The notes: generated from the letters alone by a model not told the origin. A stretch of 42,669 nucleotides of DNA from CAZKEW01 sp964580435 (GCA_964580435.1 CAZOKP010000015.1:1-42669); one strand, 5' to 3'. Positions 34,128 through 42,424 are shown, counted from the first letter of the stretch. Translations and numbers: made by a program.

Positions 34128-34814
34128 ATGATTCCGATGACCCAGACCGTAGGAACAGAGACAGCCACCCACAAAGTCCGGATCCTGGGCATCCTGCCCA
34201 CAAAGTTGTATGACTGGTTCATGGCCAAGATGGGCAGCCTGGCCAATGTCTTGGTCAAGTTACATGTCAGCCCCAATGTGGTCAGCTTCTTGGGTCTTCT
34301 GGCCGGAATGGGAGCGGGCCTTCTCTTCGCCATCAATCTCCATGTCTGGGCGGCTGTCTTAATCATCATCAGCGGTGTCTCTGACATTGTCGACGGCAAA
34401 GTGGCGGCCCAAGCCAATAAAAAGAGCCTTTACGGCGCCATTTTCGATTCGACCCTCGACAGATACTCGGAGTTCTTTATATACCTTGGCTTGGCTGTAT
34501 ATTTCAGAAACCGGTGGCCTCTCTGGATACTGTTCTTCACGTTCCTCGGGTCCACGATGGTCAGCTACACCCGCGCCCGGGCTGAAGGCCTGGGCATCGA
34601 GTGCAAGGTCGGGTTTATGCAAAGGGCTGAACGGATTCTTCTTCTCATTCTCGGCACTCTGATCGGCTCCATTTTCAAGGTCTTTGACCCGGCCATGATC
34701 GTGGTATTGACGGCCATCGCCCTCATTTCCAATTTTACGGCCTTCGAAAGAACTCTCTACGTTCGAAAAATTGAAATCCAAAAGGAAAAGGGAGAAGGAG
34801 GTTTGAAAGCATGA
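34128..34814 (+). CDS. CDP-alcohol phosphatidyltransferase, possibly inositol-phospholipid synthase
   Basis: 228 aa integral membrane protein with about six hydrophobic segments. The CAPT motif is D86-x2-D89-G90-x2-A93-A94-x8-G103-x3-D107-x3-D111; the four metal-binding aspartates are intact, but the Arg of the usual DGxxAR is Ala94. The family joins a CDP-linked lipid or alcohol with a second alcohol. The stop overlaps the start of the inositol-3-phosphate synthase gene (ATGA), so translational coupling points to inositol phosphate as acceptor, giving phosphatidylinositol phosphate or a related inositol phosphodiester. That is inference; phosphatidylglycerophosphate synthase-like activity cannot be excluded. 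The start at 34128 has a weak ribosome binding site; an ATG at 34137 is an alternative. Confidence 0.87.
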   Translation: MIPMTQTVGTETATHKVRILGILPTKLYDWFMAKMGSLANVLVKLHVSPNVVSFLGLLAGMGAGLLFAINLHVWAAVLIIISGVSDIVDGKVAAQANKKSLYGAIFDSTLDRYSEFFIYLGLAVYFRNRWPLWILFFTFLGSTMVSYTRARAEGLGIECKVGFMQRAERILLLILGTLIGSIFKVFDPAMIVVLTAIALISNFTAFERTLYVRKIEIQKEKGEGGLKA

Positions 34815-35953
34815 GCAAAATCAGAGTCGCCATCATCGGCGTGGGGAACTGCGCCTCGTCTCTGGTCCAGGGGGTCGAATACTATAAGAACGCCAAGGAA
34901 ACGGATTTCATTCCCGGCGTCATGCACATCAATCTCGGCGGCTATCATATTCGTGACGTCGAGTTCTCAGCTGCCATCGACATCGATAAGAACAAAGTGG
35001 GAATAGACCTGAGCGAAGCCATTTTTACTTGGCCGAATAACACAACCAAGTTCTCTTCTGTCCCCTACTTGAACGTGAAAGTGCAGCGTGGGATGACCCA
35101 TGACGGGCTGGGGAAATACCTCTCTCAGATCATCCAGAAGGCTCCCGGAGCCACGGCCGATATCGTAGCCATCCTCAAAGAAACAAGAACCGACGTCGTC
35201 GTCAGCTACCTTCCGGTGGGAAGCGAAGAGGCCACCAAGTGGTATGTCGAGCAGGTCCTGGACGCGGGCTGCGCTTTTGTCAACTGCATTCCCGTCTTCA
35301 TCGCCAGCGAAAAATACTGGCAGAAGCGCTTTATAGGAAAAGGGCTGCCTATAATCGGCGACGACATCAAGTCCCAGGTAGGAGCGACCATCCTCCATCG
35401 CACACTGACGAACCTCTATCTTGACCGGGGCATGCTGGTCGATCGGACCTATCAGCTAAACACGGGCGGGAACACGGATTTTCTCAACATGCTGGAAAGA
35501 GAGCGCCTTTACTCCAAGAAGATCTCCAAGACGAATGCCGTGGTTTCCCAGATCAAGGCGCGCGGGTTGAGCATCGACCCGGAAAATGTCCATGTCGGGC
35601 CGAGCGATTACGTTCCCTGGCAGAAGGACAACAAAATTTGCTTCCTGCGGATCGAAAGCCGCCATTTCGGCGATGTGCCCACCTCTCTCGAGTGCCGGCT
35701 GTCAGTGGAGGACTCGCCCAACTCTGCGGGCGTTGTGATCGACGCCATCCGCTGCTGCAAGCTGGCCCTGGACCACGGCATCTCCGGAGCGCTTTTCGGA
35801 CCGGCCTCCTATTTCATGAAGTCCCCTCCCAAACAGTATACTGATACAGAGGCCAGGGAATTGACTGAAAAATTCATCCTGGCCTACAGGAAAAAAAAAG
35901 TGGAAAAGCCCAGGCCTAAGCCCAAGAAAAAGGCGGCGGCAAAAAAGAGATAG
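34811..35953 (+). CDS. ino1: Inositol-3-phosphate synthase
   Basis: 380 aa, of the short actinobacterial/archaeal size class. It converts glucose 6-phosphate to myo-inositol 3-phosphate using NAD. Visible: the Rossmann start IRVAIIGVGNCASSLVQGV, TRTDVVVSYLPVGSEEATKW, the catalytic-region GDDIKSQVGATILHRTL and NTGGNTDFLNM. A lysine-rich tail (about 360-380) is an extra not needed for catalysis. GGAGG lies before the start and the first four bases overlap the preceding gene. Bases 35509-35635 recur as a broken copy at 37761-37887. Function is well supported by sequence and by the neighbouring CDP-alcohol transferase. Confidence 0.95.
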   Translation: MSKIRVAIIGVGNCASSLVQGVEYYKNAKETDFIPGVMHINLGGYHIRDVEFSAAIDIDKNKVGIDLSEAIFTWPNNTTKFSSVPYLNVKVQRGMTHDGLGKYLSQIIQKAPGATADIVAILKETRTDVVVSYLPVGSEEATKWYVEQVLDAGCAFVNCIPVFIASEKYWQKRFIGKGLPIIGDDIKSQVGATILHRTLTNLYLDRGMLVDRTYQLNTGGNTDFLNMLERERLYSKKISKTNAVVSQIKARGLSIDPENVHVGPSDYVPWQKDNKICFLRIESRHFGDVPTSLECRLSVEDSPNSAGVVIDAIRCCKLALDHGISGALFGPASYFMKSPPKQYTDTEARELTEKFILAYRKKKVEKPRPKPKKKAAAKKR

Positions 35954-35958
35954 TTATT

Positions 35959-37116
35959 TTATGATATTTTTTCGATCCAGTTTGCCATAACCTCAAGCGC
36001 AAGACCCAGGTTCCCGATCTGACAATGATTTTGAGCCTGCTCTCTTTTTGAAAACACCCTTGCTGTCACGGATTTAGCCTGCGTTAATGCTTTGAGCTGC
36101 ATGGAGTGCATCTTGAATGGAATGAAATGGTCTTCTCTTCCAGTCAAAATCAGAACATCCTGCTTTATCATTTCCGAATGTAGGTTATGCTCATTCAACT
36201 GTGCCGCAACGTCAACCGCTTCAAAAAGTGTTTTCTTTTGGGTGATATACATCAGATTGCCCAGCGCCCACTTATGCTTTTTGTCCTTGGCCATCTTCTT
36301 CATGGTCACTTTGGTTGTGAAACCCCTGAAATAAAGAAAGAATATTCTCATGATGAATCGAGCGAGAATATTGGGGAATTTCATGTAATCATAGGCAATA
36401 CCCGAAGCGATGACTCTCTTTATGCGGGGCTCGAATGCGGCCGCACGGAAACAAAACCATCCGCCCATCGAGATTCCAAGCAATGTCACATCATCAAGGT
36501 TAAAGAAGTCCAGGACGGCCTTTGTCGGTTTCTCCCACTTGTAATCCAATGCGAGACTGTGTTTTTTTAGTGCAGCGCCTTGCCCAGGGCCTTCAAATCC
36601 AATAACTTCATAACCACGATCTGAAAAATATCTCATCCACGAGTAAAACTCTTCGATAAAAGAATCAAAGCCCCCGTGCACAACAATAGTTCCTCTCTTA
36701 TCTATCATGGGAGGTATTTTTATTGCAGGAAGAAATGCCTCATTATAGGGTATTTCAAATCTCTCAATTTTGTCATTCTTAAAAACCGTATAAAAAAGAT
36801 TGATAAATTTATCATAGAGAGATTCTTTATCGGGATCATCCGAAAAAGTATAAAACTCAGCTGCGCGATAATAAAAGGCTGCATTCAGAAGCCTGTCTTC
36901 AGAGAGCGCTCTATCCGCAAGTTTTAACATCTCAGTTTTCCATTCCTGAAACGTTCTTACAGTCTGACCGGCTGCTTTCATATCCTCAAACCTTGCATAT
37001 CCGAGAGAATACCAGCGATTCAGTTGATAATTGAAAAACTGGTCTTTATGAAAGGCCTGGTATCCGATCGGGAATTCAAATTTGCTCGCCGTTGCGTTTG
37101 GCATTATATAGCTCAT
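35959..37116 (-). CDS. Alpha/beta hydrolase
   Basis: 385 aa. The catalytic triad can be placed: nucleophile Ser in LLGISMGGWFCF, Asp in LTGREDHFIPF and His in QAQNHCQIGN; the oxyanion region is GTIVVHGGFDSFIEEF. The N-terminal 120 residues (helical, SLGYARFEDMKAAGQTVRTF) form an extra cap as in FrsA- and pseudooxynicotine-hydrolase-like enzymes. No signal peptide is seen. Start: ATG 37116 with AAAAGG upstream. The gene is strikingly A/T-rich compared with ino1 and glmS and lies in opposite orientation just after ino1, so it was probably acquired. It is divergent from the cupin gene with a palindrome between. The substrate is unknown. Confidence 0.85.
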   Translation of the reverse strand: MSYIMPNATASKFEFPIGYQAFHKDQFFNYQLNRWYSLGYARFEDMKAAGQTVRTFQEWKTEMLKLADRALSEDRLLNAAFYYRAAEFYTFSDDPDKESLYDKFINLFYTVFKNDKIERFEIPYNEAFLPAIKIPPMIDKRGTIVVHGGFDSFIEEFYSWMRYFSDRGYEVIGFEGPGQGAALKKHSLALDYKWEKPTKAVLDFFNLDDVTLLGISMGGWFCFRAAAFEPRIKRVIASGIAYDYMKFPNILARFIMRIFFLYFRGFTTKVTMKKMAKDKKHKWALGNLMYITQKKTLFEAVDVAAQLNEHNLHSEMIKQDVLILTGREDHFIPFKMHSMQLKALTQAKSVTARVFSKREQAQNHCQIGNLGLALEVMANWIEKIS

Positions 37117-37140
37117 CTTGCCTTTTCGAAGGCGTCACTA

Positions 37141-37166
37141 CTAATATACAGCATGCTATATATTAG
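37141..37166. promoter_or_regulatory. 26-bp palindrome, probable operator between divergent genes
   Basis: The half-sites CTAATATACAGCA and TGCTATATATTAG are reverse complements except for one base pair and abut directly at the centre (GCATGC). It lies 25 bp from the hydrolase start and 34 bp from the cupin start, so a dimeric repressor here could control both genes. Confidence 0.65.
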
Positions 37167-37199
37167 CAGTTAGATGGACAAAACGAAAATGGAGGGAGA

Positions 37200-37628
37200 A
37201 TGCGAACCTCAACCAAATCCGTATTCGCTATTTTGAGTTCTCTGGGCATGATATGCATCCTCGCGACGGCCTCTATGGTTGGCGCAATGCAATTAGACCA
37301 TCCAGCACCCGTGCCCAAGTTGATCATTTTGGATCCTGAGACGAACGAATACATGAGATTGCTTGGCGGACCGCCAGAAACCGTAACAATGCACTCGGGG
37401 CTTGTCATACTAGATCCTGGCAAGTCTGTCGGAACGCACAATACGGAGAAATACGAAGAGGTCCTGCTGGTGTTGGAAGGTGAAGGGGAGATGGTGATCA
37501 CGAATGGGCCAATACTGAAATTAAGAGGCAGCACCCTAGCGTATTGCCCGCCGCGGACGGAGCACAACGTGGTAAACACGGGAAAGGGCAGATTGCGGTA
37601 CGTGTACATCGTGGCAAATGCGGAATGA
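37200..37628 (+). CDS. Exported cupin-domain protein
   Basis: 142 aa. N-terminal hydrophobic segment (ILSSLGMICILATASMVGA) as signal peptide or anchor. The cupin core spans about 55-140: LVILDPGKSVGTHNTEKYEEV (first motif; one metal His, H80 region, and Glu), EGEGEMVITNGPILKLRGST, YCPPRTEHNVVNTGKG (second motif His). GGAGGGAGA lies directly before ATG. It is divergent from the hydrolase, with a palindrome between, and is directly followed by a cruciform sequence that resembles an integron attC site. It is probably a small metal- or sugar-binding protein; function unknown. Confidence 0.78.
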   Translation: MRTSTKSVFAILSSLGMICILATASMVGAMQLDHPAPVPKLIILDPETNEYMRLLGGPPETVTMHSGLVILDPGKSVGTHNTEKYEEVLLVLEGEGEMVITNGPILKLRGSTLAYCPPRTEHNVVNTGKGRLRYVYIVANAE

Positions 37629-37643
37629 CATTGCGTCTTTGCC

Positions 37644-37742
37644 ATCTAACACGCGGATGAAGCTGCCGCACTTCGGCGGGCCCCCCCTTGCGGCGCAAGG
37701 GCCGCTCCGCCTCATGTGTAGCTTATTCGCAAGCCGTTCGAA
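37644..37742 (+). repeat. Imperfect cruciform, attC-like, after the cupin gene
   Basis: It begins with ATCTAAC (37644-37650), which fits the attC R'' core RYYYAAC. Arms CTAACAC ... ATGAAG and CTCATGTGTAG pair with extrahelical bases, and the centre holds CCCTTGC-GGC-GCAAGGG. A GTTAGAT (fits GTTRRRY) lies 5' of the cupin gene at 37169-37175. The expected GTTRRRY at the far end is absent (GTTCGAA instead). It could equally be a strong hairpin of another kind. Confidence 0.4.
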
Positions 37743-37760
37743 CAATGAATGCAGAAGAAA

Positions 37761-37887
37761 TTACTCCAAGAAGATTTCCAAGACCAATGCCGTTGTGTCT
37801 CGGATTAAAGCGCGCGGGTTGAGCATCGACCCGGAAAATGTCCATGTCGGGCCGAGCGATTACGTCCCCTGGCAGAAAGACAATAAA
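37761..37887 (+). pseudogene. 127-bp fragment of a second inositol-3-phosphate synthase gene
   Basis: Aligns without gaps to 35509-35635 inside ino1 with 11 differences, 10 synonymous and one Gln to Arg. The encoded stretch runs from YSKKISKTNAVVS to YVPWQKDNK. Both ends break off abruptly: the left into the cruciform after the cupin gene, the right into sequence that runs into the glmS 3' end. It has no start and cannot be functional. Confidence 0.9.
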
Positions 37888-37936
37888 CAAGGTATCAGCG
37901 AAAAAGCGATAGGAAATAAAGAAAAAAGAAAGGCCG

Positions 37937-39766
37937 CTATTCTACAGTGACGCTTTTGGCCAGATTTCGAGGCTGGTCAACATCCGCACCCCTCTTGGCC
38001 GCGATATGATAGGCAAAAAGCTGAAGGGGTAGAATCGTCAAAAAGGGGCTCAAGATCGGGGAAACAGAAGGAACGCGGATGACGTCGTCCACATGGCCGG
38101 AGATCTCTTTATCATCTTCAAAAGCGACCGCAAGGATATAACCTAATCTTGTTTTGATCTCGGAAATATTGCTGAGCATTTTTTCGTAGACTCTGTCCTT
38201 GGGCACGATGACCAGGGTGGGCATTTCCTTGTCGATCAGGGCGATCGGCCCATGCTTCATCTCGCCGCCGGCATAGCCCTCAGCATGGATATAGGAGATC
38301 TCTTTGAGCTTGAGGGCTCCTTCCAAAGCCACCGGAAAACTGACCCAGCGCCCAAGATATAGGAAATGAGAATACGTGAGAAAACGCTGGGCGAATTCCT
38401 CAAGGTGTCTGGACTCGGTCAATATTCTCTCCATCTTGTGGGGAATCCGCAACAAGTCCTGGATGATCGGGAAACTCAAGCCCTCATCCATCCTCCTCTT
38501 GGATTGGGCTAAATAAGCGGCGAAAAGAGCAAGCGCGGCCAACTGGGCAGAAAAGGTCTTGGTGGCAGCGACGCCTATTTCGGGACCGGCATGCGTGTAG
38601 AGCGCAGCATCGGCCTCTCTGGGAATGGAGGAATTCATCACATTGGAGACGGCCAGGGCAAGAGCGCCTGATTTCTTGGTGGCCCGGAGCGCCGCCAGTG
38701 TGTCGGCAGTCTCTCCGGATTGAGAAATGACGATGACGAGAGCCTTGTCGTCCAAAAGAAAATCGTGGTACCGATATTCGGAGGCATATTCCACAGTCAC
38801 GGGCACGTGAGCGAGCGATTCGATGAAATACTTGCCCGCCAGCCCGGCATGGTAGGATGTCCCGCAGGCGATGATGACGATCCGCTGAATAGCCCGCAGG
38901 GTTTTGGGAGAGATCCCGATATCTTCAAGATAGACCTTTCCTGAATCTTGGGAGATCCTTCCTTCGAGGGTGTCCCGAATGACCTGGGGCTGTTCGAAGA
39001 TTTCTTTGAGCATGAAATGCTTGAAGCCTTTTTTTTCGATCATCACAGGATTCCAGGCGAGATAATCGACCTTTTTACTCAGGGGATTCCCCTCCAGGTC
39101 AAAAAAGCTGGCACCTTTGTCTTCCAGGACGGCCATATCTCCGTCTTCAAGGAAAACGACCCGGTTGGTATGGCTGAGGATAGGATTGATATCAGACGAG
39201 ATGAGAGTCTCCCCTTCTCCAATTCCCACGACAGCCGGAGGTCCCATCTTGGCTGCCACGATCTTGCGAGGATCTTTGGTCGAAAGAACCGCTATGGCAT
39301 AGGCGCCCTCGAGCTCATGCAGAGCCCGGCGCACGGCCTCCTCCAGAGAACCGGCGAAATATTTCTCGATAAGGTGGGCGATAATCTCGGTATCGGTTTC
39401 AGTGACGAATGTATGCCCTTCCTGTTTGAGCTTTTCCTTGAGCGTCAGATAGTTTTCGATGATGCCGTTATGGACAACGGCAAGCGTGCCCGAGCAGTCC
39501 CGGTGAGGATGGGCGTTTTCTTCGCTCGGGCGGCCATGGGTTGCCCAGCGAGTATGGCCAAGCCCGTAGCTTCCCTCGAGGGGAGAATCCTGCAGGCTCT
39601 CTTCGAGCGCGCGGATTTTTCCTTTGACCCTTCGCAATTGGATCTCATTATCCCGGACGACGGCAAGGCCGGCCGAATCATAGCCTCTGTATTCAAGTTT
39701 TTTCAGCCCTTCGACTAAGACAGAAACCGCGTTTTTTGGCCCCAAATAGCCGATAATCCCGCACAT
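37937..39766 (-). CDS. glmS: Glutamine-fructose-6-phosphate aminotransferase (isomerising)
   Basis: 609 aa, normal length. Converts fructose 6-phosphate and glutamine to glucosamine 6-phosphate, the entry to UDP-GlcNAc. The N-terminal glutaminase starts MCGIIGYLG with the Cys nucleophile, then YRGYDSAG, GHTRWATHG and HNGIIENY. The two SIS isomerase domains follow (IIACGTSYHAGLAGKYFIES, SQSGETADTLAALR, LGRWVSFPVALEGALKLKE), and the end DQPRNLAKSVTVE is characteristic. Its start codon overlaps the glmU-like stop by one base (TAATG), so translation is coupled. It is the last gene of the lpxC operon. No glmS ribozyme is expected or seen between the genes. Confidence 0.97.
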   Translation of the reverse strand: MCGIIGYLGPKNAVSVLVEGLKKLEYRGYDSAGLAVVRDNEIQLRRVKGKIRALEESLQDSPLEGSYGLGHTRWATHGRPSEENAHPHRDCSGTLAVVHNGIIENYLTLKEKLKQEGHTFVTETDTEIIAHLIEKYFAGSLEEAVRRALHELEGAYAIAVLSTKDPRKIVAAKMGPPAVVGIGEGETLISSDINPILSHTNRVVFLEDGDMAVLEDKGASFFDLEGNPLSKKVDYLAWNPVMIEKKGFKHFMLKEIFEQPQVIRDTLEGRISQDSGKVYLEDIGISPKTLRAIQRIVIIACGTSYHAGLAGKYFIESLAHVPVTVEYASEYRYHDFLLDDKALVIVISQSGETADTLAALRATKKSGALALAVSNVMNSSIPREADAALYTHAGPEIGVAATKTFSAQLAALALFAAYLAQSKRRMDEGLSFPIIQDLLRIPHKMERILTESRHLEEFAQRFLTYSHFLYLGRWVSFPVALEGALKLKEISYIHAEGYAGGEMKHGPIALIDKEMPTLVIVPKDRVYEKMLSNISEIKTRLGYILAVAFEDDKEISGHVDDVIRVPSVSPILSPFLTILPLQLFAYHIAAKRGADVDQPRNLAKSVTVE

Positions 39767-40980
39767 TATCTCTTCATCCTTTTCCTGGCCCAGCCGGGCT
39801 TTTCAACCTGACGGCTGCGGGCCACGGCCAAGGCTCCGGGCGAAACATCTTCCGTGATTGTAGAACCGGCTCCAACGTACGCATTCTTCCCCACCTTGAC
39901 GGGGGCGATAAGCTCGGTGCCGGAGCCGATAAAGGCTCCCCGCCCGATGATGGTCTGAGACTTTTTAAAACCGTCATAATTGCAGGTGATCGTGCCGGCT
40001 CCGATGTTAACGTCCTCCTCGACGACGCTGTCCCCGAGATAGGAAAGATGTCCGGCCTTGGATCCCTTGCCGAATACGGTGTTCTTCATCTCCACAAAAT
40101 TCCCCACCCTGGTCTTCGACCGCAGAACCGTCTTGGGCCGAAAATGCGTGAACGGGCCGACCTGGGCGTCATCTTCGATCGTGCTTTCTTCGATCATAGT
40201 CGAGCTTAAGATCTTAACCCGGTCGCCGACACGCGTGTTGATCAGATGGACGAACGGATAAACCCGGCATTCTTTTCCCAGGCGCGATCTCCCTTCGATG
40301 ACGACTGAAGGATAGAGGACCGTCCCCCTACCTATGCGGACGTCCTGGTCTATCCAAGTGGAAGCAGGGTCGAGCACAAGCGCTCCGTTCGCTTCGAGCT
40401 CGCGCAATTTTCTCTCCCGGAGAATGCGCATGGCTGCCGCCGCCTCTCGAGCGGTCTCGACGGCCAGAGCTTCCTCGGGCCGAGGACACACGAAAACGCC
40501 CGTTTTCTTCTTGCCGCTGCCTAGTGCCTGGATGATAACAGATAGCGAACGTAGTTTTTTTCGACGGCTGCCGACATCCTTGAGAGCTTCCGCAAAGTCT
40601 TCCATTCTGAAAATATAAACACCCAGGTCAACTTCCCTGCCATGGACATTAGCCTTTATCCTGGTCAAGGAATTTCTTTCCTTCTGATGGAGGTGCAACA
40701 AAGACCTCAAGGAATGCGCGCTCAAGAGAGGACGCCGGGAATCCAGGACCAGGACATTTTTCCCCCGGCGGCTCTTGAGAAACTCCTTTGCCGGCAAGAT
40801 ATCGCCCTTTATGTCTCTTGGAACAACCCAGAGTTTCTCCGGCTTCAGGCAGGACACAGTATCCAACGTGAGTCGAAGCACGGATTTTCCCAATAATGGA
40901 GGCAGGGGCTCGAATGCCCCCGCCCTGCCCTCCACCTCTCGCTTTGAGGCAAAGACAATGGCCAGGATGCGTCCGCTCAT
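39766..40980 (-). CDS. GlmU-like protein with intact acetyltransferase and degenerate uridylyltransferase domain
   Basis: 404 aa against about 450 for normal GlmU. The C-terminal left-handed beta-helix (about 205-404) keeps the glucosamine-1-phosphate acetyltransferase site: GHLSYLGDS, NIGAGTITCNYDGFKKSQ, IGSGTELIAPVKVGKNAYVG. The N-terminal nucleotidyltransferase domain is shortened and lacks the LAAGxGTRM-type loop and its lysine: the start reads RILAIVFASKREVEGRAG. So acetylation is likely and UTP-dependent uridylylation unlikely from this protein; another pyrophosphorylase should exist elsewhere. It overlaps the TPR gene upstream (ATGA) and glmS downstream (TAATG). The domain loss is visible; the functional statement is inference. 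Confidence 0.85.
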   Translation of the reverse strand: MSGRILAIVFASKREVEGRAGAFEPLPPLLGKSVLRLTLDTVSCLKPEKLWVVPRDIKGDILPAKEFLKSRRGKNVLVLDSRRPLLSAHSLRSLLHLHQKERNSLTRIKANVHGREVDLGVYIFRMEDFAEALKDVGSRRKKLRSLSVIIQALGSGKKKTGVFVCPRPEEALAVETAREAAAAMRILRERKLRELEANGALVLDPASTWIDQDVRIGRGTVLYPSVVIEGRSRLGKECRVYPFVHLINTRVGDRVKILSSTMIEESTIEDDAQVGPFTHFRPKTVLRSKTRVGNFVEMKNTVFGKGSKAGHLSYLGDSVVEEDVNIGAGTITCNYDGFKKSQTIIGRGAFIGSGTELIAPVKVGKNAYVGAGSTITEDVSPGALAVARSRQVEKPGWARKRMKR

Positions 40981-41483
40981 GTCATGCGGGTGATGAGCTT
41001 GAATTTTTTATCTTCCCAGAGAGGCTCGAAATCTGTCTCATTCTGAGCCAGGATTCTATAGAATTTGTCTTGCTGGAAGGCTTTTTTCAGATGTTCCAGA
41101 GCTTCTTCCGTGTTTCCCATGAGGACATGGACATTGGCCATAAGATAATAGGCTTTCCCCTCATCCTCTTTCATCTCCAGCGCTTTCTCCAGCAATTTCA
41201 AGGCCCCTTCATAATCTTTCATGTTCATCTTGTAGACGCTATAGTGAAAATAATCATCGCTTGTCTTCAGGGAAACGGTTTCCTTTTTCCCCTTCTCCCT
41301 CGCGATTTCGAGATAGATCTTGGCCCGGTCAACGAGTTCCTTCTCCGTATCGTACTTTTCGAGGAAAGATTTCAGCAATTCCTGAGCTTTATCCATTCTG
41401 TCCTTATGAAACTCTTTCATAGCCTCGCCGTAGACTGAGAGGGCTTTTTCATAGCTGTCTTTTTTGGCTTTTTCTTCCTTCAC
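40977..41483 (-). CDS. Small TPR protein
   Basis: 168 aa, no signal peptide. Starts with a charged helix, then a TPR-like helix pair (YGEAMKEFHKDRMDKAQELL), then two clearer TPRs (FHYSVYKMNMKDYEGALKLL, AYYLMANVHVLMGNTEEALE), and ends with a short EPLWEDKKFKLI segment common to TPR proteins whose last helix packs on the stack. It lies 74 bp after lpxC and overlaps the glmU-like start by four bases, so it is part of the amino-sugar/lipid A operon and may scaffold those enzymes. The role is inferred only from position. Confidence 0.75.
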   Translation of the reverse strand: MKEEKAKKDSYEKALSVYGEAMKEFHKDRMDKAQELLKSFLEKYDTEKELVDRAKIYLEIAREKGKKETVSLKTSDDYFHYSVYKMNMKDYEGALKLLEKALEMKEDEGKAYYLMANVHVLMGNTEEALEHLKKAFQQDKFYRILAQNETDFEPLWEDKKFKLITRMT

Positions 41484-41557
41484 TCTGATCTCCCGGAATC
41501 GAAATTTGCGAGATCCATTTTAGCGCAGAAGGCTGCATTTTACAAGAAAATTTCCCC

Positions 41558-42424
41558 TCAGCCACTCAGATGACGGGGGTAGGCCGTCTCTTCGAAAGTC
41601 CAGAAGTCCGGGTTTTCGAGGAGGAAATGGACGGCCTTGAGGTGAAGGCTGTGGCCGGCCCGGTCGGCCGTAAAATGGCCCAGCAGGGGATGCCCGAGGA
41701 GCGCCAGGTCGCCGATCAAATCCAGGACCTTATGCCGGACGAATTCGTCGGGATACCGGAGAGGGCCGCTGATGACCTTTTCGTCATCGAGAACGACAGC
41801 GTTCTCAAAAGTCCCCCCTTGAGCCAGCCCCCGCCTATGAAGCTCCGGAACGTCCTTTAGAAACCCGAAAGTCCGGGCCGGGGCGATCTCGGCGAGGAAA
41901 GCTTTTTGGGTCAAGGCAAGAGAATATTCTTGCCGGCGGATCAAAGGATGGGGAAAATCAATCGAATACGTGACACGGAAATCCTGATCAGGAGAGAAAG
42001 AGAGGCTGGCCTTATTTTCAGTAAGAGTATGGGCCCTGAGAATTTTCACCGCCTTCCTCTTTGCGGGGAGGGGGCTGATGCCTTCGCGGAGGATGGCCTC
42101 GGCCAAGGGAGCCGCGCTGCCATCCATAATCGGGATTTCCGGCCCGTTGAGTTCTATCTCCAAGCTGTCGATGCCAAAAATATACAGGACGGCCATCAGG
42201 TGCTCGATCGTTTGGACGAGCCCGGATTTCGAAACCAAGGTCAGGCAGTTCCCAACCTCTGCTTTGCGGGGATCTACGGCTATTTCGGCGCCGCCAAGGT
42301 CCAGCCGGCGGAAGAGGATCTCTCCCCTGGAAGAGGGCTTCAGAGTCATGGTGACCTTCTTCCCGGAATGGATGCCGACCCCCGAGAGCGAGGCTTTGTT
42401 CTTGAGAGTTCTTTTTTCGATCAT
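41558..42424 (-). CDS. lpxC: UDP-3-O-acyl-N-acetylglucosamine deacetylase
   Basis: 288 aa, slightly shorter than the usual 300-305. Catalyses the committed zinc-dependent step of lipid A synthesis. Zinc ligands: H75 in QTIEHLMAVL, H231 and D235 in RHKVLDLIGDL; catalytic base region H258 in DRAGHSLH. The double-layer fold is recognisable from SLSGVGIHSGKKVTMTLKP and GPEIPIMDGSAAPLAEAI. It is the first gene of an operon with the TPR gene, glmU-like and glmS, joining UDP-GlcNAc supply and lipid A synthesis. Presence of lpxC shows that the organism makes, or made, lipid A. A near-consensus promoter lies upstream. Confidence 0.96.
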   Translation of the reverse strand: MIEKRTLKNKASLSGVGIHSGKKVTMTLKPSSRGEILFRRLDLGGAEIAVDPRKAEVGNCLTLVSKSGLVQTIEHLMAVLYIFGIDSLEIELNGPEIPIMDGSAAPLAEAILREGISPLPAKRKAVKILRAHTLTENKASLSFSPDQDFRVTYSIDFPHPLIRRQEYSLALTQKAFLAEIAPARTFGFLKDVPELHRRGLAQGGTFENAVVLDDEKVISGPLRYPDEFVRHKVLDLIGDLALLGHPLLGHFTADRAGHSLHLKAVHFLLENPDFWTFEETAYPRHLSG

